Origin: Glandiceps talaboti
Lineage: Eukaryota; Hemichordata; Enteropneusta; Spengelidae
Direction: 5' to 3'
NCBI RefSeq assembly: GCF_964340395.1
Contig: NC_135549.1
Span: 9,595,842-9,659,841, forward strand
Length of the DNA stretch: 64,000 bases
In this document: piece by piece, positions 27,301 to 40,185 of the stretch
How the letters are laid out: the number at the start of each line of letters is the position of its first letter
How positions within the stretch are numbered: position 1 is the stretch's first letter
Notes under the pieces: model-generated
What the model was told of the DNA's origin: nothing
The model's input: the letters and a program-made list of their open reading frames with translations, nothing else
Database searches by the model: none
Made by a program: the position numbers and the translations under genes

Positions 27301-30151
27301 GGTCAAAGGTCATTCATATGTCTGGTGTTAGATCACTAGTTTATGTATACAGAGAAAGAGAGTAAAAACCATTTCGTGTTTGAGCTGTGCTCATTTCTTC
27401 TGTGAGAACTTTCAAACATTTTGCTTCCCTCAATCTCTGCAATATCTCATGTGAACACAAAATGACAATGCCTTGAACCCCACACGGACACAACCCTGGA
27501 GGTAACCAGGCGGTTCTACAGTATTTGCAGATTTTTCATTTGTTAGCATATCGCCTAACATCTTTTCATGTGTGTTTCAACAAACTCCTTTGATGACCAT
27601 GCACACCTATTCATGACCCTTGAGGTATACTTTGTCTGTCACTACACACTATCAACAAAGCAACCGGAAAACTTTACACATAACATCTACTGAAAAGTGG
27701 CTCACCAAACATTGAATTAGGACCAGGTACCTGATATTTGAGAGGACATGCAAACATGTAATGTAGTTGTTCTGTTTGTGCTATTTGGTCTACAATCTAA
27801 ATAGTTTAATCAGTGGTATTTTTCAGTCAGACAGAGAAAGTAAACTTTTGTGTGGACTACAAGCATCGATAGTTGTCCACGAATTTCACACACACTCAAC
27901 TCACTGTGGTCTATTTGGTCTTTTTTCACAAAGTCAACTTACAAGTTTCACGGCTATATCTTGCAAAATGTGGGCAATTTAACAACTTTAATTCTACTAA
28001 TGCATGAGTTTAACACAGTGGCAATTAATGTTTCCATCTGTGAGCGAAAATTGTTCACATCTCCATCAGTTTTCACATTTTTGTTAAGTCTGTGTTCCCT
28101 TTATAAGACGACTGGCTACCACATAAATGTAAAGGCAAGTGAATAAATTCTACAGGAATGCTCCTACTTAGTTAAATCATCCAACCATACAGTCACAGAA
28201 CTAGGGAAGGTTATATAAAATATGACCATATTCAATACACTGGCAGTTTAAACACATGTGACTGTACAAGACTATACTGTCTGGTATAGCAATGGTGGAC
28301 CTCCAGAGACGTACATTTAGCAAATACCACCAGCATTCCATAGGACACATGAACACATTGACTCAATATTTACTAAACAAAGCATGATCAAAAGATGCCA
28401 AAAAGGCAATAGAAGCGAGTCAATGGACTCAAAAGTTGACTCCTTTCATTCTTTTACTTTCTCAACCTTGAGAGAAGAATGGTATGATGAGTTGCTAAAT
28501 ATTTATTACACAAAAACTTAATCTGCCAATGGATTACTCAGTCAGGCCAGGACAATTTATAGTTACAAATGGTATAGCTTATATTGATTGAGACAAATGC
28601 TGTGCATTATTTGGGATCTGAACCGATGCCAAATCTTTGGATAGGGCGAGGTATGTATTGTCTACTTATTGTGTTACTGAATACACTGTACTATACTCAG
28701 GGCCAAATACATAGTCAATTCTAGACTAAGTTAAGTTTCATTATTTCATCAAGTACATACAGTGTCTACCTCGTTTTATCCCTATTAACACACAAGTCAA
28801 ACATGGGACATCAAAATTTTAACTCTTTACATTGTCATTTCCTACCTTGAATATTTTCATAAACTGAAACTGTTATTTGAAATGCTTCAATACAATGCTA
28901 TAATACTTCACACACAAAATTGACTAAACTTTGCACTGGATAACTACATGCCTGTATAATTAAATTATTAAGATTTTGTTGAATTCATTAAGATCTTGCC
29001 CTCTTCTCCCCAACCTATGAAATGAACATTATATATGAATCCACCAATATACAATGACTGGGGAGAACCCTTGACAAGTGGTCACTTATCCAAAGTGTTG
29101 AAAGCGATTGTCAAAGCACTGGAATTTAACCACAAATGTCTTGTTTAGGCTAGAGCTATATTCCTTCTCCAGCAGTGCATGGCATGAAAAACAGAATAAC
29201 ATGAACAGACAATCAAAAATGCAGGCAAACCCTGGTCCTCCCAAAGAACAGACTCTTAGTGTAAATAGTGCACCATATGCAGACTTCATGGGTAGGGTGA
29301 AAGTGTTGTTTAGCCAGACAGGAATCCATGTTACTGTAACTACTGAAATCATCACATATCTGTACATCACAATGTAAGTGGGTGGATTTATAAGAATACT
29401 AGTAACAACACCTCAAAGAGAACAAATAAAATGCAGCTATGCATATTATAGTCAGTCCATTCAGAACATACCCATTTTTTTTTTTAAAGAATTGCTCAAT
29501 AATACATAGCGTCAGTGGCTCAATTTCTAGATTTCTCTTAAAACTGTACCACTATTTATGTGTGAGGTTGATGGACAGCTCTGTTGCCATAGGGATTTTA
29601 AATACATCATCACTGATTACATAAACCTCTATATGATTGCATAATGTTATCTTTTCTGATAAACATAATATCATTGGTTTACAATGTAGAATCAAAGCTG
29701 AAGAAACATTTCTTCTCAATTTTCAGACAGACATCTGTTGAGTAATGTGATATAATTCTTTCTATCTGTGGATGACATACTGTGGGGTTCTTCTCAGATA
29801 CCTCTGACTGGAACGATTATTTGGGATATTTTGATAATCTTTGAGAAGTGCACTAATGACTGTCAATATCCCCTGCATGGTAATATTTGCTTCTCACCCA
29901 CCTTCGGCATGACCTAGCTCCCATATCACTACAAGACGCTCACACAGAAATAGGACAACTCGTTATCCAAGACTACGAATGTCCAACCATTTCATAATCA
30001 ATACCTGTACATACCTGGTTCATACACCAATTACATATTCATTTTTACAGCATTGGTTGATAATAAATATTTAATTCACAACAGAATACACTACAATACA
30101 TACTAAAGATTTTTCTAATGGAAAATGAGATTATGGAGTTTCCCTTTTTTC

Positions 30152-30240
30152 TAGTCTAGTTCCTATATGATATCGTTACCATTTACACCTCCACCTCACA
30201 GTTTAGTTAGAAACCATATTGGCATACAGACTACCCCTTT
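30152..30240. repeat. Third copy of the 81-bp dispersed repeat
   Basis: It contains cctatatgatatcgttac, atttacacctc, tttagttagaaaccatattg, gcatacagactaccc, matching both units at 15336-15500 but carrying a short insertion in the middle. Confidence 0.7.
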
Positions 30241-31215
30241 TCTATACATCTTTCAGACTCAGTTTGGATTGATAAAAGCAATTTTTTAGTAAACAGAATC
30301 AAAGCAATGTACAGGTACGACAGTTCCTGCAGTGAAACTGTGATACTGCGAATGATCAAAGCCCTTCAGTAAGGCCTCCAGCTTGCTCTGAAACATGCCA
30401 AGAAGTTTTCTGCCTTCTGTCGGCTGTGACCTTTCACCTCTGATTAAATTTAATCATGTTTTTATAAATAATACAGAATATGCCATGCAAATGAAACTAA
30501 ATAAATGAAACCAATGCTATGCTCAAGACACTGAGACTGCATACACTGGGGTAAGATTAAAATTCAAACTGCAGCTGGTACACCTTTTTCTTAACACACA
30601 AGATTACAAAATCTCTAGGGAACCAATATACAACTTCAAGTCTTACACCTACAGTACACATTTCTTTCAATTCCCTCTAGTAAACAGAAAACCACATGTG
30701 TACAGCTTTGAATAATCTGAGCTCTGTACACAAAGAACTAACAATAGACACACAGTGTGACTATTCATACATAGGTAAACTGTCCTATCATGTATATATA
30801 TATTGAAGAAGACCTACCTGCCTATTAAAGGCCAGGGTTTCAACCCAGGTTTTCACATTAGTGTTGTCTCATCAGTGGAACCATAAAGATTACATGGGAT
30901 TATTCTTTTGTTCTGGGCCATTTTTTCCATAGCTTTGTCAGACAAGTGTATTCCTTACAATTTACTTGTATGAAAGAATAGATACTATGAAAATATTACT
31001 CTTACAAACAATAGAATTAATAATGTTTCACTTTTTTTCCATTATTTCTCTGTATTACGAAGCTTAGGAAAGACAATAGAAGCCTGTAGAATGTTAAATA
31101 CATACAACTACATCCAGATGATGATGGCAATGATGAAATATGGAGCACTGGTTTCATCTTAATGAAATATTACACTTTCTTTTAATCATTAACGTGTATT
31201 CATATGCAATCAACT

Positions 31216-31585
31216 ATAACTGTTGACATCTGACTGGCCAATGGAATCTATTACAAAGAGGGGAAGTAAACAAATGAATTAGATTAGTAACACTTGGCTC
31301 AGCATGTTGGAACAGTAGAGACTTGTATTATACACCATGGTTTGTTAGGAACAGTTTTATGGCCTCATTATGTGTACATGAAATGCAAGGGGAACTGGAA
31401 ATTTGTTTGTGAATGTGAACTATTACTAAAGTGGCCATAAAACTGTTCTTATCAAATTATAAAATGTAATATAAGTCTCTGTATTTCCAACATGCTGTGT
31501 CAAGTGTTATTAATCCAATTCATTTGTTTACTTTCTCTGTTTGTAACAGGTTCAAGTTCGTCCACTGTCTGATGTCAGCAGTTGT
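31216..31585. mobile_element. Palindromic MITE-like element with long inverted arms (about 370 bp)
   Basis: The left arm (31216-31364) and the right arm (31433-31585) are inverted copies of each other: tgacatctgac at the left end against gtctgatgtca at the right, gtaaacaaatgaatt against aattcatttgtttac, aacacttggctcagcatgtt against aacatgctgtgtcaagtgtt, and acagttttatggcc against ggccataaaactgt around a central loop of about 68 bp. There is no transposase frame, so it would be non-autonomous. A related arm lies at 12526-12684. No clear target-site duplication was seen. The short open frame 31497-31682 begins inside the right arm and is not a gene. Confidence 0.85.
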
Positions 31586-32013
31586 ATCAGAATGGAAGTT
31601 CTTTCATGTTTATGGAAACATTACAGATGAAGGAAATCCTTTGCAATCCAAACTACCATATCATGGGTATCCTAGTTGTTGAAAAACTGCATTATCAAAA
31701 ATTTGGATGTCCAATAATAATCTTTGTGCTTGGAACAAAACATTTACCATTATACTAACACTACACATTTGTTAAGGTACGACTAGCAAACTTCACAAAA
31801 GACACAACCACATGGATATTTTCCCAAGTGACCTATATAAACAAATAGACTATATATACTTTAATAGGTTTATAGATTTCATTAATAATGTGTCCATTAG
31901 CACTGTATTATGCAAAATTCATTCATATGTATGATATCTCATGACCATTTGATATACATTTCACATTTTCTCATCACTGTTCTTTCTAGCCCCTCAATCC
32001 CAATGGAACCCAC

Positions 32014-32420
32014 AGACTTGTAATTACTTGAAATTTAGGTCATAAAGATGTTTATTCTAATATTAACAGTTTACTGATAGTAATGATCTCTCCCCCCCCC
32101 CCCCCCCCCCCCCATTTTACTTACAGGCTGTAGGTTTGACTTTTAATTACTCCAATTTAGGTCATAAAGATGCTTATTCTAATATTAGCTGTTTACTGAT
32201 AGTAATGATCCCCCCCCCCCCCCCATTTTACTTACAGGCTGTAGGTTTGACTTTTAATTACTCCAATTTAGGTCATAAAGATGTTTATTCTAATATTAAC
32301 AGTTTACTGATAGTAATGACCCCCCCCCCATTTTACTTACAGGTTTGTAGGTTTGACTTTTAATTACTCCAATTTAGGTCATAAAGATGCTTATTCTAAT
32401 ATTAACTGTTTACTGATAGT
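32014..32420. repeat. Four-unit tandem array, each inner junction carrying a C tract
   Basis: Units begin near 32014, 32138, 32249 and 32355 with gacttttaattactccaatt (first unit more diverged), then taggtcataaagatg, ttattctaatatta, gtttactgatagtaatga, a run of C, and attttacttacagg. The C runs are 22, 15 and 10 bp (32092-32113, 32210-32224, 32320-32329), which explains most of the difference in unit spacing (124, 111 and 106 bp). A 75-codon frame at 32136 is simply the array translated. Confidence 0.9.
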
Positions 32421-35400
32421 GACATGGTATCAAAAGCAGAAAAGATAAGAAAGAGTAACTTGTGTTAACTGTTAGACCCTATTTTATGTATACAATAGGT
32501 GAACAATATCTTTGTTTGATATATGCTGTAGGGCAATCACTAACACACCCACTATACTTCAATATTAACTATCAAGTGTTTTTTTTAAAAAGATGTACAA
32601 ATTTCATCATACAAACATATTTATCAGTCATCCATTACTAACACTATATGCATGTCAAACACATATTTTTCAAAATGCCAATTTGAATAGTCTAAATGAG
32701 AACAAAACAGGAATAATTGTAACACATTGTTAGTGTGGTTTATGTATGTACATTGTATTTATACCAGACTTTGGTGTTTTTGCAGTGGTAACAATGTATT
32801 ACATTATTACTTGTATTTTATTCCTTTTTAATGAGTCAGCATGTTTATATAAAATGTCCTATCTACTTCCATTTGTATTTTGTAGTATCAAAGATAACAC
32901 ACTAAGACACACAGTTTTGTTGATGGCTGATAAAATTGACGGTAAATGTATACTAGTGAGGAGTGCAAAATAAATTATATTTCTCAAATTCACTGATGGG
33001 CATATTTGGATAAGTTGATAGGTTTATGAAATATGGAAATTTCTCTTGCATTTCAGCACTCATATTTTTTTTAAAGGAACACAGTGAAACTATAAACAGT
33101 AATACAATGTGATCTCCTCTACTCATCATATAGAATAGAGTGTCAGTGATACACTATTTGTTACTTTGGTTGAAGGGTACTCAGAAAATACTTGTGGCTA
33201 AATCTCACAAAATTACCTCCAGGGTTTAAGCTTGTTGTTTGTTTCTATTTATAGTGTGTCAGTTATAAGAAAACAATTGAGAAAACACCATTGCCTGTAT
33301 TTAGACAATGACATAATGTTTCATGCAGGAAAGCTTCTTTGGATGAAAGCTGAGATTTGTAACACTTTGAAAACTTATGCCTGGGGACAAAAATATCTAT
33401 GTTACCTTATTTGCATCACAACATTGGCAGAATTTCAATATAACGGACGCTTTTTTCCCTGTTTATTTAAGAATGAGACTGAATGAAGCTAAATCCTAAT
33501 ACGCCAGATAGGCTAAAGCCATCCAGGCAAACAGCGGTATTGTTTTCAATAGAATCTGTTATCAATAGTGTTCTGTAACAAATAAGAAGTAAACAAATGT
33601 TTTCTCATTGCCGCTTTCTGTAAACAACCATCAACAGAAACTCTGCAAAAGGCTTAAAAACTTCTTTTTTTTTCCACATAACAGATAAAATGACGGACCA
33701 AAACAGCATCTGTTCTCTTGGTCACACCACATTTTGATGTATGCACACTATCACATTACTGATTGTTACTGATTTTTGGAATCCTTTTGTCTCAGCCTTC
33801 TTAATCTTCAACTATCTACAGATTATAGTTCCAAATGGTTGAATCATTCTTTTAAATAGGGAATTAGCGGCTATTTCAGTCACTATATTGGTTCCATTGG
33901 GATTTAATTAATTTAGCTTGTTGTTTTTTCTTGAGAGCTGAAATAGGTGTGGTCCATAAGGTGCATACACACATGGGGCTGTGGTATAGGGAAGTTTTTG
34001 CAACATACAATCCCACTTTCGGTAGTCTGTTCATTTTTTTTTCATGCTGATTTTTTTAATGAAAATAACCACAAAGACTGTGATTTTTCTGAAATTACGC
34101 GTACATGATTGATAATATTATCACAAATTCATAGACACTGAACAAAAATAAGAAGTTTTTGATAATTCCATACCAAAGTGAAGTGTAAGTACACCATGAC
34201 TTACATATAAATATATAGATGAACCAAAACACTTTATGTATGTCTTTGTGATTACCAAATATTGAAAAAAATTCACTTTCTAAACTTCACTAAACTGTAA
34301 AATGATTTAAATTTATGAGAAATATTTTAATGAATTGTAAGTTTTCGAGAAAGTTAAGCCCACACACTTAGAAACACACTTGATAGTTGATGCTTCAGCT
34401 ACAAAATGAAGACGATACAAGGAGGTGAAAAGAAGATATTGATCTAAAAGACACCAAATGAACACCTGCAAACATTCCCCCACAAGCCCACCATGGACTA
34501 ATCACTGAAGGATTGTCTCAGCAGCTAATTACAGATGTGTTAGTAAAGAGTTAATTAAGCTGAAGTGGCTGGTGAATTCCTACTCAAAGTCCGAAACGCA
34601 AAAAGGTAAATCTTACTATCCTTTCATCAAGAACAAAAAGAACCTTGCATGCCAATAACTATTCCTTTTACTACCATTTGTTCATCTGTACCTTTTCTAT
34701 AATTTAGATTGTTTCATAGTCAAACTGTTATCAAGGAGAATCCAGAAGTGCCAGAAATGACATTGATTTCTTCAAGATAAGAACTTGACAACTACAGAAC
34801 TTTCTATGTCTTTGTATTGTTCCCTATATTTATGTCAAGCGAAACCAATACCAATATAACAATGGGTGGACAGCCATGTACACATTTGTTTGTTTACTAT
34901 CATGTGACATTTGTTTTACAGCATTTAGATCTTCTCTAACAGAAAGTGACCCTGCCACACAGCTGAATTATGGGTACATCAATACTGAAACGTGCAATGG
35001 AGTCAACAACACAGCTTAGAGAAAAGCATCAGTTTACTTTTGCACAAAAAACATTTTACTTGTTTTTCAAATAAACAGGCATTGTGGTACAACTAATGTG
35101 AAGTTAAGGTACTAGGTGAGTCACATGGAATACATGCAGATTTACAAAATGATAAGACAATGGCCAAGTTGAATTTTTTGCAATTATCTCAACTCCTAGC
35201 AAAATCCAATGGTCTGGAAATGGCAATGTTGTTGAAATAACTGGTAGTTAATGTTTAATTTTTATTCTCTTCATATTAATGAAATGTACATGAAATTTTT
35301 CACTCACTGCAGAAATAAAATGTACCCACAATACAAGCAAGTTTTGCATATTCAGTGGCATTTAGTGAAGCAGATCTGTGGTTATACTAACTACGCAAAA

Positions 35401-37115
35401 TGACAACAATGCACACAATTAAAAGAATTCGCATATTGTAATGAGTTTTAATTTATGGTTAAGTAGTACTTCATAGAGTACAAGAAAGAAAAAGAAACCA
35501 CCCTAATTACAACCAAGTCACATGTGCAATCATGAGGTTCTCACACAACATTTCCCGTTTCCTTGGAAAGTCATAGTTGGTTTCCTGACTGGAAACGTTA
35601 CAGTCAAATCAGTAATGGACATGGATGCCTGCAAATCATTAAAAGTTCTCGGTAGGTCAAAAAAGTATTTCTAAGCCTGTAACAAAAGAGTTAGTATCTA
35701 AAGTGACAAGATTAAATAGAAATTTCACTAATTACCTTCTCTATTCTTGGATCTCTCACAGTAAGATAAAGTTTAAAATTTGCTGCAATTTATTTGATAT
35801 AAAATGACAATTTTATCATTACTTCTTTTTTTCTTTGAATAACTGAGCGAATTGACGTGAACAAAATCACAATGAAATTTGAAGGTACATGAGACAGATA
35901 ATAATGATGTTTGGATTATTTCATTATGAAAATGAACTCTTTCAAATTCTTTTCTTGGAAATGAACAAATGGTGTAACAAAACAAGAGTTTATTGAACTG
36001 CAATTAACCACAAATTATATCCAATGTGCATCTTGTTCTTCTTTATTGCCCTTAAGTTTGCCACACTGTTCTCTTTCACAGAGATTTCAAGACTTCAGCC
36101 AAAGTTATGAGAAGACTATCAGTATATGTTGATAAACAAATACTAACACTGGTATAATTGTAAAATAAAGTTAATAGAATATTGACTGTCCAAATGAACC
36201 TAGCATAGATGTCAATTTAGGGTGTAAGTCATTCCAAGGTGAGTTAATAATAATATTGAATGCACTCTAAGAAACAGTTGTTGGAGAATGCAAAAAGTTT
36301 AGCATAAAGTACCCAGAATTCCATGAATATTCTACTTCCTGCCATTTTCATTTTGATTCTAGTCTTAGCAGTAATTTACATATTCTAATAATTAAAACCA
36401 GGAGCAATTTACATTGTTCTAAAGCTAACTAAGCAATCTTATATCAGTGAGGGCACATCTACTTTTTTGAGGATCTGAATTATTCTTATTTTTTTTTTCA
36501 TATATTTGATTTCAGTATTGAAGACAGCAGACAACAACTGTAGTTACGCAGTAAACAAACTTGTAATCTATTGAATTCTTAGGTTACGCACACCATGGAT
36601 AAGTGAGTCTCACTCACTGTGATAACTTCTGTGTATGAACTCTGGAACTCATATCAGAAAAATAAAGAAGACATCAAACTGAGTGACAACTACACTAGAA
36701 GCAGTTCACAGATTTCGCTATCTGCCTGATTTGACATACTGGCTTTAAAATGTATGCGCTGGTCTGGCAAACAACATTTTCAAACCAAGTATTCAAGTCT
36801 GTGGACTACACCCTGAACTTATATATACTTGACATGATCAAAACAGAACTGATTCAACTGCAAGAGAGCAATGCTAGAGTAGTCATCATGGTTATTTGAA
36901 ATCAGAAATCAGGACATTACAAGGTTTCCAAATCTAGACATGAGGATGACATTTATCATGCTGTCAAAGACAGTGAACTTTGAACTTATTTCTCTGAAAC
37001 TGCTGCACTAGTCAAAAGACTTTTCTATGTCATGTGTTTGAGTATGCTTTGAAGGACTTTGGAGAGACTTTTGCTAACTCATGAACCCCTTAACCCCACC
37101 CTCTCACTTGACAAG

Positions 37116-37134
37116 CCCCCCCCCCCCCCCCCCC
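37116..37134 (+). repeat. C19 homopolymer tract
   Basis: One of a set of long C runs on the plus strand; others of at least 10 bp are at 16513-16525, 19740-19749, 23314-23328, 25099-25112, 32092-32113, 32210-32224, 32320-32329, 50195-50208 and 56379-56388. G runs of that length occur only at 26324-26334 and 55688-55697. Confidence 0.95.
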
Positions 37135-37831
37135 ACTTGTCATCTGACTAGCTTTTACTTAATATACATCAATAAAAATACTAAAACACATTGTCAATTC
37201 TGAGGACAACTCTCTCAACAAATTTCAAAAACCCTAAATTCTTTTTTGAAATGTTCAATATGGTAGAACATATATGACAAGTATAATCTCTCTTCTTAGA
37301 CTACGCTGGGTGGTCTTGCATACCCACATACACAACTGACATCTATATGAAATGTAACTATTACAAGAAACACAAACTATACAAAATATGATGCCTAAAA
37401 AATGTTTCTGAAGAGGTGCCGATGAAATGAAATACTCAAAGTATAGGAGGAGGAGACACTTACAGAATGTTGATATTTGTTACAGATAGAAAAGCCTTGA
37501 CACCCAATGCAGATTCAGTACATATGTCTGAAGACCTTTAGTATTATATTCCCTGTCGTATTTCACGACTTGTCACTTTAATACCAAGGATACAGGGGCA
37601 ATAATCTCATTACCTTGGAACTTGGACCTTGTTTATTTTGAAATCCAAGTCAGCAATTCTTGAACTATAGAAGATATTGCTGTATTTACAGTGTGATGTT
37701 CAAAAATGGTCACCTGCTGAAATACCAGTAGTCCTTTTCACTTCAACTGTCATAATTTCAAGACAGTAAAATACAAAACTGTTTGAAGGTTGCTACTAAA
37801 GTTTGACCTATATATGAGATTGTGTTGTGTA

Positions 37832-37857
37832 TGTGTGTGTGTGTGTGTGTGTGTGTT
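37832..37857. repeat. (GT)n microsatellite
   Basis: A run of about 13 uninterrupted GT dinucleotides. Confidence 0.95.
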
Positions 37858-38380
37858 TCTAAGGATCACAAATTATAATATCACTGTACATCACTTCAAA
37901 TAAGTACCACTATCAACTCTTACAGCTATTATATTTGTTGAGTTTACAACAATATGGTTTTTATATTTGATCTAAAATCTTTTTGCAAAAAAGTTGTGGA
38001 AAATGTTGTGTCTTTAAACAAAGATGAGACTGTATCTGCCAAAGGGTGATATCACAAAGGCCACAGTAGACAACTCATAAAACATTACAGCAAACAGTGC
38101 ATGCACTGGATTGAATGACTTTACCGATAAAAACCGGCTTTACAAAGTCCTGCTTGAAAAGAAATTGACAAATTACTATGAGGAAGATTGATACTCTATA
38201 ATTAGGATGGTAAGGGTAACAGATTTATGGACTTTCTTTGAAAAGCATTGTCTAGGAGACTATCATAAACGGTTCATTTATTTGTCTGGTTTACTAAGAG
38301 TAAGATACTGTACTGGATAGTTACAATTTCAATGACTAGAACACAGTATTAAGTCTGTAACTTGTAGTTTTCTTGGAGGA

Positions 38381-38659
38381 GTGGTTCTACATATTTTCTG
38401 GACATTTGAGCCGAAAGTTCATGCTGACATCTGGTTGTATTTCTCCCTGACAGTTCTAGCAAGCACTGATCTACTGATCCACACGTGCATTAACAGCTGG
38501 ATAACCGAGATTTTATCCCGATTCTCTTCTTTGGAATGTTGTATCAGTTGTAGTAGTAACCCAGTTTATACGTGTCCTTCAGCTGAGAACATGAGGACGC
38601 AAGTCTTGTATAGCGCTGGGTCAAGGAGGCCAGCTTTACTATGCCACCTCTACTGGTAA
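38381..38659. other. GC- and CpG-richer island of unknown nature
   Basis: About seven CpG fall within some 210 bp here, standing out from the CpG-poor surroundings. A 92-codon frame is open on the plus strand from an ATG (with a leucine/serine/cysteine-rich product), and a shorter one on the minus strand, but neither resembles a protein I recognise. The motif tgtatagcgctgggtc recalls the tails of some SINEs. It may be a dispersed repeat, a regulatory element or an unrecognised exon. Confidence 0.3.
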
Positions 38660-40116
38660 TAAATCTCTCTCTATATCACAATGTATAGGCAGTGTTACAA
38701 CTCTGTGCAACAGAACCGAAGTCATACTGAGTTGCATTTTATAGATGAACTTCAAACAACATTACATTATCTTGGAACACTGACATTACTATCTATGGAG
38801 AGTATGGCCAAGATATGAACTGTGTGGCCCGAAAGGCTAGTGGTGACGCAGGCTTTAAACTTGAATAGTGATAAATGGTCCAAAATGGTAAGGCCAAAGA
38901 CTGATAAATTTTCTTTTAAGATGTAAATCTGTCATCGTCAAGGACAGCGGTGTACTTGTTAATAAACTACAAGGCATACATGTAAGTTGCAACACTTTGA
39001 GACATGATATCACTTCCTCACCATGGCGACTAACATGGCATCGCTATCTCTCCATAGTGTTGGACTTTGTCATTGGTATCTGGTCCTAGATTAGCAATCA
39101 TGCATACACCTAAAATGACCTCCCTACTCTGACTTGTAAACAAAGTTGATGCAAATGACTGTCATTAGTTCAGCAATTACAAGATTTCATGTATGAAGAC
39201 ATTTGCATCTCATTTGCATATTTAATGCTGATGTAACCTCACAAGAAGTATAAGATTCGAGAGCAATTAGTCACAATATCAAAGGTTCCGAGCTCTTTTA
39301 CTTAGAAGACCTCATCTGAATGAGTATCACTTGTCTAGATTATACCTATTCACTCTAATTTACACAATATAACACACACCAACTCTTATCTACATGGAAC
39401 AGAATTAATTAAAATTGCCTCTCTTTTTTTAGACACATATTGAACTATTGCTGTTCATCATTTGATAAGTTCCGCTTCTCTAAGATAAGGATTGCAAATC
39501 GATTACAAAGTCCTAAAAAGTTTTATTTAGAAATTTTTTTGACACTTTAACGAGAAACAGTGCCCATTTTGGGAGCAGTTGCTTGGTATAACCATACAAA
39601 AAGGCTATCTCTTGATCAGATCGTTTGTTTTAGAATACTGAAGAACTTGTTTTTGGACTTGGGGTTCGATTTAATCCAGTTCATTTATCTTTTACCTCCA
39701 CTAAGGGTCAGATGTTTATTGAATTGTTCTCACCTGAAAACAGGATGATTGCGTTTTTAACAGAAGAATGCTTAACATAATTAAAGTGTTTTTCATATAA
39801 TTTGTAAGAACAATGTCATACCGTGCTTAACTATCCATCCAGATTTGGAAAGTACTTGGGAATCAAACAAAGCACTTGACTGAACATTACATGACTTGTA
39901 TTATTGTTTTTGGAAGGTAACACATAAACTCCTATATTTTGTTCATGAATATTTGACAATTGAAAATGCCTGAAGTGTTGCTTAGTCAGGCGTTCAAAGT
40001 GAACTAACTGTTTGGTTTGTCATCCTTTCTAAAATGTTTTTGCCTTGTGGGTTATTGCTCTTCTTTTCAAAGAATTACTAACTGCTGTTTATTTGGTGCG
40101 TTTTTCTTGTTTACAG

Positions 40117-40185
40117 GGCCGATAAAACAGATGAGGTAGAAGTAACAAGAATCAATTGCTGAGATCCACTTGTTGATATTTGGAG
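40117..40185 (+). ncRNA. Candidate spliced non-coding exon, antisense to the ADAMTS intron
   Basis: The plus strand shows a good acceptor (tttttcttgtttacag) ending at 40116 and a good donor (GGAG|GTAAGA) 69 nt later. All three frames contain stops, so if real it is untranslated or non-coding RNA. It rests on splice-site resemblance alone. Confidence 0.2.

Noticed and set aside
32136-32363. A 75-codon frame with an internal peptide repeat
   Set aside because: The repeat is the DNA tandem array read through; C tracts give proline runs. There is no evidence of expression.
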